Shown: positions 23,231-31,201 of the stretch, one piece after another
Numbering within the stretch: the stretch's first letter is position 1
How the letters are laid out: the number at the start of each line of letters is the position of its first letter
NCBI RefSeq assembly: GCF_009720745.1
Contig: NZ_WNKX01000011.1
Coordinates: 1 to 64,000, forward strand
Source of the DNA: Massilia eburnea
GTDB lineage: Bacteria > Pseudomonadota > Gammaproteobacteria > Burkholderiales > Burkholderiaceae_D
DNA length: 64,000 nt
Direction of reading: 5' to 3'
The notes under the pieces: generated by a model
The model's database searches: none
The model's input: only the letters and a program-made list of their open reading frames with translations
Told to the model about the DNA's origin: nothing
Position numbers and translations under genes: made by a program

Positions 23231-25459
23231 ATGTCTGACAAGTCCAAAATCATCTACACCCTTACCGACGAAGCGCCACTGCTGGCGACTTATTCCCTGC
23301 TGCCGATCGTGCAGAAATTCGCAGCACCGGCCGGCGTTGACGTCGTCACCAGCGACATTTCCGTTGCCGCCCGCGTGCTGGCAGCCTTCCCGGAATGCCT
23401 GACCGACGAACAGAAAGTGCCGGACAACCTGGCCGAACTGGGCGCCCTGACCCAGGACCCAAGCACCAACATCATCAAGCTGCCTAATATCTCGGCATCG
23501 GTTTCCCAGCTGGTCGCCTGCGTGCGCGAACTGCAAGCGCGCGGCTACAAGCTGCCGGACTATCCGGAAGACGCCAAGACCGAAGAAGAAAAAGCACTGA
23601 AGGCCCGCTACGGCAAGTGCATCGGCTCCGCCGTGAACCCGGTCCTGCGCGAAGGTAACTCCGATCGCCGCGCGCCAAAGGCCGTCAAGGAATACGCACG
23701 CAAGAACCCGCACTCCATGGGCGAATGGAGCCAGGCATCGCGCACCCACGTGTCGCACATGCACCATGGCGACTTCTACCACGGCGAAAAGTCCATGACC
23801 CTGGACAAGGCGCGCGACGTCAAGATGGAACTGCTGACCCCATCGGGCAAGACCATCGTGCTGAAGCCGAAGGTCTCCCTGCAAGCGGGCGAAATCATCG
23901 ACTCCATGTTCATGTCGAAGAAAGCCCTGCTGGAATTCTACGAAAAGCAGATCGACGACGCCTACAAGACCGGCGTGATGTTCTCGCTGCACGTGAAGGC
24001 CACCATGATGAAGGTATCGCACCCGATCGTGTTCGGCCACTGCGTACGCATCTTCTACAAGGACGCGTTCGAGAAGCACGCCAAGCTGTTCGACGAACTG
24101 GGCGTGAACGTGAACAACGGCATGTCCAACCTGTACGAGAAGATCGAAAAGCTGCCGGCATCGCAGAAGGACGAGATCCTGAAAGACCTGCACGCCTGCC
24201 TGGAAAACCGTCCGAAGCTGGCCATGGTCGATTCGGCCAAGGGCATTACCAATTTCCACTCGCCGAACGACGTGATCGTCGACGCGTCGATGCCAGCGAT
24301 GATCCGTATCGGCGGCAAGATGTGGGGCGCCGATGGCCGCACCGCCGACGTCAAGGCCGTGATGCCTGAGTCGACCTTCGCCCGTATTTACCAGGAGATG
24401 ATCAACTTCTGCAAATGGCATGGCAACTTCGATCCGAAGACCATGGGCACCGTGCCGAACGTGGGCCTGATGGCGCAGCAAGCCGAAGAATACGGCTCGC
24501 ACGACAAGACCTTCGAAGTGCCGGAAGCCGGCATCGCCAACATCACCGACCTGGCCACCGGCGAAGTGCTGCTGACCCAGAACGTGGAACAGGGCGACAT
24601 CTGGCGTATGTGCCAGGTGAAGGACGCTCCGATCCGCGACTGGGTCAAGCTGGCCGTCACCCGCGCCCGCAACTCCGGCATGCCTGCCGTGTTCTGGCTC
24701 GACACCTACCGTCCGCACGAAGCGGAAGTGATCAAGAAGGTCGAGACCTACCTGAAAGACCACGACACCACCGGCCTGGATATCCAGATCATGTCCCAGG
24801 TGCGCGCCATGCGCTACACCCTGGAGCGCGTCTCGCGCGGCCTGGACACCATCTCGGTGACCGGCAACATCCTGCGCGACTACCTGACCGACCTGTTCCC
24901 GATCCTGGAACTGGGTACCTCGGCCAAGATGCTGTCCATCGTTCCGCTGATGGCCGGCGGCGGCATGTACGAAACCGGCGCCGGCGGCTCCGCACCGAAG
25001 CACGTCAAGCAGCTGGTGGAAGAAAACCACCTGCGCTGGGACTCGCTGGGCGAATTCCTGGCACTGGCCGTATCGCTGGAAGAACTGGGCATCAAGACCG
25101 GCAACGCCAAAGCCAAGATCCTGGCCAAGACCCTGGACGAAGCGACCGGCAAGCTGCTGGACAACAACAAGTCGCCATCGCCACGCACCGGTGAGCTGGA
25201 CAACCGCGGCAGCCACTTCTACCTGTCGATGTACTGGGCCCAGGCCCTGGCAGCGCAGAACGACGACGCCGAACTGAAAGCCAAGTTCACTCCAGTAGCG
25301 AAAGCACTGAGCGAGAACGAAGCCAAGATCGTCGCCGAGCTGAACTCGGTGCAAGGCAGCGCGACCGATATCGGCGGCTACTACATGCCGGACAGCGCCA
25401 AGACCTCCGCTGTGATGCGTCCAAGCGCCACCTTCAACGAAGTCCTGGCAGCCCTGTAA
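23231..25459 (+). CDS. icd: NADP-dependent isocitrate dehydrogenase, monomeric type
   Basis: This 742-residue enzyme is the monomeric (IDH-II) form, which has the usual length of about 740. Recognisable stretches are [40 protein letters not shown] (substrate-binding), [14 protein letters not shown] and [20 protein letters not shown]. It converts isocitrate to 2-oxoglutarate in the TCA cycle and makes NADPH. The ATG at 23231 follows AAGGGA; the open frame extends back to 23177 but that part overlaps the promoter. It is monocistronic, and a strong REP hairpin follows the stop. Confidence 0.95.
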   Translation: MSDKSKIIYTLTDEAPLLATYSLLPIVQKFAAPAGVDVVTSDISVAARVLAAFPECLTDEQKVPDNLAELGALTQDPSTNIIKLPNISASVSQLVACVRELQARGYKLPDYPEDAKTEEEKALKARYGKCIGSAVNPVLREGNSDRRAPKAVKEYARKNPHSMGEWSQASRTHVSHMHHGDFYHGEKSMTLDKARDVKMELLTPSGKTIVLKPKVSLQAGEIIDSMFMSKKALLEFYEKQIDDAYKTGVMFSLHVKATMMKVSHPIVFGHCVRIFYKDAFEKHAKLFDELGVNVNNGMSNLYEKIEKLPASQKDEILKDLHACLENRPKLAMVDSAKGITNFHSPNDVIVDASMPAMIRIGGKMWGADGRTADVKAVMPESTFARIYQEMINFCKWHGNFDPKTMGTVPNVGLMAQQAEEYGSHDKTFEVPEAGIANITDLATGEVLLTQNVEQGDIWRMCQVKDAPIRDWVKLAVTRARNSGMPAVFWLDTYRPHEAEVIKKVETYLKDHDTTGLDIQIMSQVRAMRYTLERVSRGLDTISVTGNILRDYLTDLFPILELGTSAKMLSIVPLMAGGGMYETGAGGSAPKHVKQLVEENHLRWDSLGEFLALAVSLEELGIKTGNAKAKILAKTLDEATGKLLDNNKSPSPRTGELDNRGSHFYLSMYWAQALAAQNDDAELKAKFTPVAKALSENEAKIVAELNSVQGSATDIGGYYMPDSAKTSAVMRPSATFNEVLAAL

Positions 25460-25480
25460 GCTTCCCTGGCTCCGTCTATT

Positions 25481-25555
25481 AAAGTCGGGGTCAGCTCTGG
25501 CAATCGGACATTTCGCTGCGTGAAATGTCCGATTGCCAGAGCTGACCCCGACTTT
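25481..25555. repeat. REP hairpin of the transposase family, terminator-like, behind icd
   Basis: Two perfect 34-bp arms (25481-25514 and 25522-25555) flank a 7-bp loop. Each arm is identical in sequence to the repeats bounding the transposase at 15830-16776. The hairpin runs into TTTTTT, so it would work as an intrinsic terminator for icd. It lies between the icd stop and the stop of the convergent LysR gene. It looks like a non-autonomous copy mobilised by the transposase. Confidence 0.88.
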
Positions 25556-25562
25556 TTTATTG

Positions 25563-26423
25563 CTATTGAGCGAAGCTGGCGATGAACGCGTCGCGGGCGG
25601 CGTGGTGGGGAATGTCGCGGCGCCAGACCATCATGGTCTCGACCTCAGCCACTTCGGGCGGCAGGGTGTGGCATTGCACGGTCTTGCCAAGGCCGCGCTG
25701 GCGCAGCACTTCGCGCGGCATCATCGCGACGCCCATCCCGGCGGCGACGCAGCCGATGATGGCTTCAAAGGTGCCGAATTCGGCTACCCGGGCGTGCGGC
25801 ACGCCGGCGTCGGCAAACCACCATTCCAGGCGGCGGCGGTAGGAACAGCCGCTGCGGAAACCCAGCAGCGTGCGCTGGGCGACGTCGGCCGGGCCTTCAA
25901 CGGGGCCGTGCAGCGCGTCGGTCAACAGCACCAGCTCTTCCACAAATACAGGGACCTGCTCCAGCTCCGGACGTTCGATGGGGGCTGATACCAGCGCCAG
26001 GTCGACCTTGTGGTTCAGCACTTGCTGGATCAGGTAATCGGTCGGCCCGGTGTCGAGCACCAGGTCGACTTGCGGGTATTGGCGGTGGTAGGCGCCGAGC
26101 ACCCTGGGCAGGCGCGCGGCAGCCGTGGTTTCCATGGAGCCGATGCGCAATTGGCCGGAGGGCTCCTGCTCTCCCCGCACCGACATCTGTGCTTCATCCG
26201 CCAGGCGCAGCAGGCGGTCGGCATATTCCAGCAGGCGGCTGCCCTCCGCCGTGATCAGCATGCGCCGCCCCGAGCGGTTGAACAGGGTCACGCCCAGCGA
26301 TTCTTCCAACTGGTTAAGCCGCGCCGAGACGTTCGATTGCACCCGGTTCAGGCGGGCCGCGGCCTGGGTCACGCTGCCTTCTTCGGCCACTGTCTTGAAA
26401 ATGCGCAGGGAGGAGAGTTCCAC
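25563..26423 (-). CDS. LysR-family transcriptional regulator
   Basis: This 286-residue LysR protein has the winged helix-turn-helix at 1-60 (LRIFKTVAEEGSVTQAAARL, VQSNVSARLNQLEESLGVTL) and the LysR substrate-binding domain from about residue 90. It starts with GTG. It is divergent from the MFS transporter, so it probably controls that gene in response to a small molecule, as such pairs usually do. Confidence 0.92.
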   Translation of the reverse strand: MELSSLRIFKTVAEEGSVTQAAARLNRVQSNVSARLNQLEESLGVTLFNRSGRRMLITAEGSRLLEYADRLLRLADEAQMSVRGEQEPSGQLRIGSMETTAAARLPRVLGAYHRQYPQVDLVLDTGPTDYLIQQVLNHKVDLALVSAPIERPELEQVPVFVEELVLLTDALHGPVEGPADVAQRTLLGFRSGCSYRRRLEWWFADAGVPHARVAEFGTFEAIIGCVAAGMGVAMMPREVLRQRGLGKTVQCHTLPPEVAEVETMMVWRRDIPHHAARDAFIASFAQ

Positions 26424-26525
26424 GATGATTCCGTTCTCTATTTGAGATAGCTCAGTTCATTATTATTCATTTTTATTGATACAGGAAGGGGTTTATAGTT
26501 CAAGGTAACAAATGGGAGTTTTGCC
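26424..26525. promoter_or_regulatory. Divergent lysR/MFS intergenic control region
   Basis: This 102-bp AT-rich interval (for example CATTATTATTCATTTTTATT) separates the divergent LysR and MFS genes and must hold both promoters and the LysR operator. I see no single convincing T-N11-A palindrome. A GGGAG ribosome site lies just before the MFS ATG. Confidence 0.5.
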
Positions 26526-27890
26526 ATGAACAAGCCGTCACCCGCCGTCCTGTTAGCCGCCAGCTTCGCCTTCATCATCGTCCAGCTCGACGTCACCATC
26601 GTCAACGTGGCGCTGCCGGAAATCGGCCGCGAACTGGGCGCCAGCGTGAGTGCTCTGCAGTGGGTGGTCGATGCCTACACGCTGGGCTTTGCCGTGTTCC
26701 TGTTGTCGGCGGGCGTTTTGGGCGACCGTTTTGGCGCGCGCTGGGTATTCCTCGCCGGTTTTGCGCTGTTCACGCTGGCCTCCCTGGCTTGCGCGATGGC
26801 GCCCGGAGCCTTGGCACTGAATCTGGCGCGGGCCGTGCAAGGCGTCGGTGCGGCGCTGCTGGTTCCCAGCTCGCTCGCCATCCTGAACGCCGCCTATGCC
26901 CACGACAGGGCGCAACTGGCCAAGGCAATCGCCTGGTGGACGGCGGCGGGCGGTGTGTCGATCGCGGCCGGTCCGGTACTGGGCGGCTTGCTGATGAGCT
27001 TTGCCGGCTGGCGCAGCATCTTCTGGGTCAATATCCCGATCTGCGTGCTGGGCTTCTGGCTCACGCTGCGCGTCGTCCCTGCCCTGCGCGGCAAGGATCC
27101 GGCACGCAGCTTTGATGTCGTGGGCCAGGCGCTTGCCGTTATCGCGCTGACGGCCTTTATCGGCGCCGTCATCGAATTCAATGCGCTGGGCATCGGCAGC
27201 GCGCTGGTGCAGGGCGCACTGCTGGTGGCGCTGGCCGCTGCCGTGCTCTTTGTGCGCAGCCAGCGGCGCAGTGCGGCGCCCATGCTGCCGCTCGGCCTGT
27301 TCCACGACGTCGGTTTCTCCGGCGCGGTGCTGTTTGGCGTGCTGGTCAATTTTGCGTATTACGGCGTGATCTTCGTCCTCAGCTTCTACCTGCAGAAAGT
27401 GCGCGGTTTCTCGGTCATGCATGCAGGCCTGGTGTTCCTGCCGCTGACGGGCACCTTCATCTTCTCCAATATCGCCAGCGGACGCATGCAGGCGCGCCTC
27501 GGCTCGCGCACGCCGATGATTGTCGGCGGACTGATCGGGGCGTCGGGCTATGCGCTGCTGGGGATCCTGGGTGTCGCGAACGATTCCACTTTCCTCGAGA
27601 TGCTGCCGGGCCTGGCGCTGATCCCTGCAGGCATGGGCCTTGCTGTGCCGGCCATGACGACCTCGATTCTTTCCGCCGTTGACCGCAACCAGGCTGGCAC
27701 CGCGTCGGCGGTACTGAATACTGCGCGCCAGGTCGGCGGCGCCATGGGCGTGGCCATTTTCGGCGCCATGCACGATATCCGCCTGGCCCTGGCCATTTCT
27801 ACCGCATTGCTGCTGCTGGGCGCCCTGCTGGCCTGGCGCTGCATCAAACACCCACTTCCAAGCAAAGGAGCTTCACTATGCCGTACGTAA
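26526..27890 (+). CDS. MFS drug-type efflux transporter (DHA2-like)
   Basis: This 454-residue inner-membrane transporter has the MFS DHA2 signatures: FIIVQLDVTIVNVALPEIGR (motif D1-like), LQWVVDAYTLGFAVFLLSAG and GVLGDRFGARWVFLAG (motif A). Around 12-14 hydrophobic helices can be counted. It probably exports a toxic organic compound by proton exchange. It is divergent from a LysR gene and its 3' end overlaps the tautomerase gene, which hints at an aromatic or electrophilic substrate. Confidence 0.9.
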   Translation: MNKPSPAVLLAASFAFIIVQLDVTIVNVALPEIGRELGASVSALQWVVDAYTLGFAVFLLSAGVLGDRFGARWVFLAGFALFTLASLACAMAPGALALNLARAVQGVGAALLVPSSLAILNAAYAHDRAQLAKAIAWWTAAGGVSIAAGPVLGGLLMSFAGWRSIFWVNIPICVLGFWLTLRVVPALRGKDPARSFDVVGQALAVIALTAFIGAVIEFNALGIGSALVQGALLVALAAAVLFVRSQRRSAAPMLPLGLFHDVGFSGAVLFGVLVNFAYYGVIFVLSFYLQKVRGFSVMHAGLVFLPLTGTFIFSNIASGRMQARLGSRTPMIVGGLIGASGYALLGILGVANDSTFLEMLPGLALIPAGMGLAVPAMTTSILSAVDRNQAGTASAVLNTARQVGGAMGVAIFGAMHDIRLALAISTALLLLGALLAWRCIKHPLPSKGASLCRT

Positions 27891-28099
27891 ATATCCGCGT
27901 GACCAAAGAAGGCGTAACCGCTGAACAGAAACTGGAACTGATCAAGGGCGCGACCGAATTGCTGCAGCGTGTGCTGAACAAGAACCCGGCCACCACCTTC
28001 GTCATCATCGACGAAGTGGAAACCGACAACTGGGGCATCGGCTACGACAATGTGACGACGTTGCGCGCCAACGCCGCCGCCAAGGCGAAAGCCGGCTGA
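27878..28099 (+). CDS. 4-oxalocrotonate tautomerase-family enzyme
   Basis: This 73-residue protein has the catalytic Pro directly after the initiator Met (MPYVNIRVTKEGVTAEQKLE) and a TTFVIIDEVETDNWGIG strand typical of 4-OT. Such enzymes catalyse keto-enol tautomerisation using the free N-terminal Pro. The start follows AAAGGAG inside the end of the MFS gene (13-bp overlap), so the two are coupled and presumably co-regulated by the LysR protein. Confidence 0.9.
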   Translation: MPYVNIRVTKEGVTAEQKLELIKGATELLQRVLNKNPATTFVIIDEVETDNWGIGYDNVTTLRANAAAKAKAG

Positions 28100-28108
28100 G
28101 CCAGGAGT

Positions 28109-29644
28109 TCAGGCGCGCAGCAGCGCGCGCTCGCGGATTTGGGCGAGGTATTGACGCAGCACGGTCAAATCCACGGGCTTGACGAGGTAGTGCTGCATTC
28201 CAGCGCCAGCGGCGTGCCGGCGCGCTTCCTCGTGCCCCCAGCCTGTCATGGCGATAAACACGATGTCCTCGCCGCCAGGAAGCTCGCGGATGCGGCGCGC
28301 CGCCTCATAGCCCTGCATATCAGGCAGGCCGATGTCCATCAGGACGGCGTGCGGGTGGATGCTCTGGGACAGGGCAATCGCGCCCTGCCCTGTGTTTGCC
28401 TTCGACACCAGATAGCCGTCCATTTCAAGCATTACCTGCAGCATGTCGGCGCCGTCCACATTATCATCGACGACCATGATGCGGACCTGTTCCGCGAGCC
28501 GTGGGCTTGCACGGTTGGCAGCCGCCCGATCGCGGCTGCGGCGCTCCGCCACCACGATCGGCATGCGCAGCACGAACTCGCAACCCTTGCCACGGCCCTC
28601 GCTGCGCACTTGCACCGTCCCTCCGTGCATGCTCGTGAAGCGCTGCGCCAGGCTGAGGCCAATACCGAGGCCTCCAAGGGCGTGCGAGCGCCCCGCCTGC
28701 CCCTGTACGAACAGGTCGAAAATGCGCGAGCAAGCTTCCGGCTCCAGGCCTGCGCCGTGGTCGCGCACAGTAAACACGATGTCCTTGTCCTGAACCTCGG
28801 CACGCAGATGGATGGTGGCCCCTTTCGGGGAGAACTTGACTGCGTTGCCCAGCACATTGGCCAGGCTCTGGACCAGTCGCGCCCGGTCGCCGGACAACAG
28901 CACGCTGCCGGCGGGCTGGCGCAAGTCCAGCGCATGTCCGCCGGCTGTCATCTGCGGCCGGCAAATCTCCACCGCATGCTGCAGTACCGTGTCGACGGTG
29001 ACCCACTCGCGTTTGAGCGCCACCTTGTCATTCGTGATGCGCGCCACGTCGAGCAGGTCGTCCACCAGGCGCGTCAGGTGCTTGACCTGGCGCTCGACGA
29101 CCAGGGCGATCTCGCGCACTTTGGGCGAACTATCCTGCATGGTATTTAATACGTCCACTGCGGTGCGGATCGGCGCCAGCGGATTGCGCAATTCATGGCC
29201 CAGGATGGCCAGGAACTCATCCTTGCGGCGGTCGACTTCGCGCATCTCGTACTGGCGGCGCCGGGCGCGCCGTGCAGACAGCGCGGCGCTGACCAGGGTG
29301 GCGCGCCGCACCGGCCGCTCCAGCAGCGTGGCATTGCCCACCGCTTCGAAAATCTTCTGGATGCCCGGCGAGTCCAGCCCTTCCCTGCTCAGCACCAGCA
29401 CGGGCAAATCCGACCATGCCGGCTGTGCGGCCAGGTATTCGGTAAGCTCATGCAGGAACTCGGCGTTGAACGCTTCTTCAATGACAAACAGCGCCGCAGC
29501 GCCTTGCGCCAGTCCAACGACAACGTCGCCCAGTTCAGGACACACGTGGCAATCGAGGTTGGCGCCTTCCAATACCTGCCGGATCAGGCGCGCGTCCTTG
29601 CCCACCGGGGCAAAGATGACGATACGCTGTTCCAGGTCATTCAT
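28109..29644 (-). CDS. Hybrid histidine kinase with N-terminal pseudo-receiver-like domain, partner of KaiC-like protein
   Basis: This 511-residue protein has four parts. Residues 1-125 have a receiver-like pattern (RIVIFAPVGKDARLIRQVLE, LPVLVLSREG, ATLLERPVRRATLVSAAL) but the phospho-acceptor Asp is not evident. HisKA carries His150 (FLAILGHELRNPLAPIRTAV). The HATPase has the N box VLGNAVKF and GGLGIGLSLAQRF. A C-terminal receiver (RIMVVDDNVDGADMLQ, VLMDIGLPDMQGYEA) completes it. No membrane segment is seen. Its ATG overlaps the end of the kaiC-like gene by 8 bp, so the two proteins probably act together. Confidence 0.9.
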   Translation of the reverse strand: MNDLEQRIVIFAPVGKDARLIRQVLEGANLDCHVCPELGDVVVGLAQGAAALFVIEEAFNAEFLHELTEYLAAQPAWSDLPVLVLSREGLDSPGIQKIFEAVGNATLLERPVRRATLVSAALSARRARRRQYEMREVDRRKDEFLAILGHELRNPLAPIRTAVDVLNTMQDSSPKVREIALVVERQVKHLTRLVDDLLDVARITNDKVALKREWVTVDTVLQHAVEICRPQMTAGGHALDLRQPAGSVLLSGDRARLVQSLANVLGNAVKFSPKGATIHLRAEVQDKDIVFTVRDHGAGLEPEACSRIFDLFVQGQAGRSHALGGLGIGLSLAQRFTSMHGGTVQVRSEGRGKGCEFVLRMPIVVAERRSRDRAAANRASPRLAEQVRIMVVDDNVDGADMLQVMLEMDGYLVSKANTGQGAIALSQSIHPHAVLMDIGLPDMQGYEAARRIRELPGGEDIVFIAMTGWGHEEARRHAAGAGMQHYLVKPVDLTVLRQYLAQIRERALLRA

Positions 29645-31130
29645 GTCTTGTTTCGTCCCTCGCCTCGCCGAAACGGACAGGGACGCCGGTCAGGATGCCG
29701 CGGAAGTCGGCCAGCACCGGCCCCACCTTGATCCCGTGGCGCGTAATGTCGAACGCACGCAGCGTGGTCTCATGCTCGCTGCCGCGCTTTTTGAACACCG
29801 ACAGAGCCTTGTGCACCGCGCCGCTGGCTTCGTAATAGCGCAGCACCAGCACATTGTCGGCCAGGTAGCTGACATCGACTGTGCTGCCCATCTGGCCGAT
29901 GATGCCTTGCTGTACGCCGACCAGGAATGTCGCCACGCCGCGCTGGCCAAGGTAGGTCAGCACCTCGCGCAAATGGGTGGTGAGGAAGCGCGCCTCCGGC
30001 ATCGCATTCAGGTAGCCATTCAGGCTGTCGATCACGATGACTTTGGCTCCCTCGTCGGCCGCCCTGCAGACGGCGTGCGAGAACTGTCCCGGCGACAGTT
30101 CGGCCGGGTCGATCTGGGCCACGGTCAGCAGGCCGTCGGCCAGCGGCTGGCGCAGGCTCATGCCGATGCCGTCGGCCCGGTTCAGCAAGGTATTCAGTGC
30201 CTCTTCAAACACGAACATGGCGGCTTTCTCGCCGCGCGCCGTGACCGCCTTGACGAATTGTGCGGCGAGGCTGGACTTGCCGGTCCCGGGCGGTCCTGAA
30301 ATCAGGGTGCTGGAGCCCTCTTCGATGCCGCCGCCCAGCAGTGCGTCCAGCGCTGCCAGCCCGCTGGGCACTTGCTGGCGGACGACGATCTCTCGCGATT
30401 CCGCAGCCACGATGCGTGGATAGGCCACCGCCCCGCCGGAAATGATCACATAGTCATGCGGCCCGCGCCGGTAATCGATGCCGCGGTATTTCAGCACGCG
30501 CAACACGCGGCGCTCTGCGCCGTAGCCCGATTCTTGCTGCTGCAGCGAGATCACGCCGTGCGCAATGCTGCGCACCTGCTGGTCACCGCCGACCGCCGTC
30601 TTATCGTCCAGGAAGAGCGCTGTACACGCGCGCTTGGCGAAGTACTGCTTGAGTGCGAGCACATGCCGGCGATAGCGCAAGGCGCTGCCCGCCAGCAACT
30701 GTAGTTCCGACAGCGAATCGAGCACGACGCGGCTTGGGCTGAGTTTGTCGATCTGCGACAGGATATGCCGGTTGGTTTCGCCCAGCTCGACCTCCGAGGG
30801 ATGGAACACCGTGTATTGCTCGTCCGGGTCGAGTACGCTCTCCGCCGGGATAATTTCGTGCACGGTAATCCCGTCCATCGGCAAGCCGTGCGAGCGCGCC
30901 ACAGCACGCAACTCGACTTCATTCTCCGCCAGGGTGATGTAGAGGACGGGCTCGCCCTGCCGGGCCCCCTCGACCAGGAATTGCAGGGCCATGGTGGTCT
31001 TGCCGGTGCCCGGGTCGCCTTCCAGCAAGTAGAGCCGGTCCTTGGTCAAACCGCCGGCCAGGATCGCATCAAGCCCGGCGACGCCAGTCGAGATGAAGGT
31101 ATCGGTCTGGTTGTTCTGCGGCTGGAGCAT
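29637..31130 (-). CDS. KaiC-like double RecA-fold ATPase
   Basis: This 497-residue protein has two KaiC domains. CI has Walker A GDPGTGKTT (38-46) and CII has GPPGTGKSS (about 276-284). The catalytic pair in CII reads FVFEEALNTLL, with two Glu as in clock KaiC, whereas CI reads TLAENEVEL, with one Glu. The region of the cyanobacterial phospho-sites reads VDVSYLADNVLVLRYYEASG, so the second site is Tyr in place of Thr. No kaiA or kaiB lies nearby. It is the first gene of an operon with a hybrid kinase and is probably a KaiC-fold signal integrator rather than a full clock. Confidence 0.9.
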   Translation of the reverse strand: MLQPQNNQTDTFISTGVAGLDAILAGGLTKDRLYLLEGDPGTGKTTMALQFLVEGARQGEPVLYITLAENEVELRAVARSHGLPMDGITVHEIIPAESVLDPDEQYTVFHPSEVELGETNRHILSQIDKLSPSRVVLDSLSELQLLAGSALRYRRHVLALKQYFAKRACTALFLDDKTAVGGDQQVRSIAHGVISLQQQESGYGAERRVLRVLKYRGIDYRRGPHDYVIISGGAVAYPRIVAAESREIVVRQQVPSGLAALDALLGGGIEEGSSTLISGPPGTGKSSLAAQFVKAVTARGEKAAMFVFEEALNTLLNRADGIGMSLRQPLADGLLTVAQIDPAELSPGQFSHAVCRAADEGAKVIVIDSLNGYLNAMPEARFLTTHLREVLTYLGQRGVATFLVGVQQGIIGQMGSTVDVSYLADNVLVLRYYEASGAVHKALSVFKKRGSEHETTLRAFDITRHGIKVGPVLADFRGILTGVPVRFGEARDETRHE

Positions 31131-31201
31131 GATCGGTCCTGCGCGGAGATTGTCGATAAGACACTCTAGCAGGAATGTCCGATAGGCATTGTTCGTTTGA
31201 A

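Noticed and set aside
26424-26525. A defined LysR operator (T-N11-A) between lysR and the MFS gene
   Set aside because: Several AT-rich candidates exist and none is a convincing palindrome.
31171-31182. AATGTCCGAT match to the REP arm near the kaiC-like gene
   Set aside because: A ten-base match without an inverted partner is too short to call a REP remnant.
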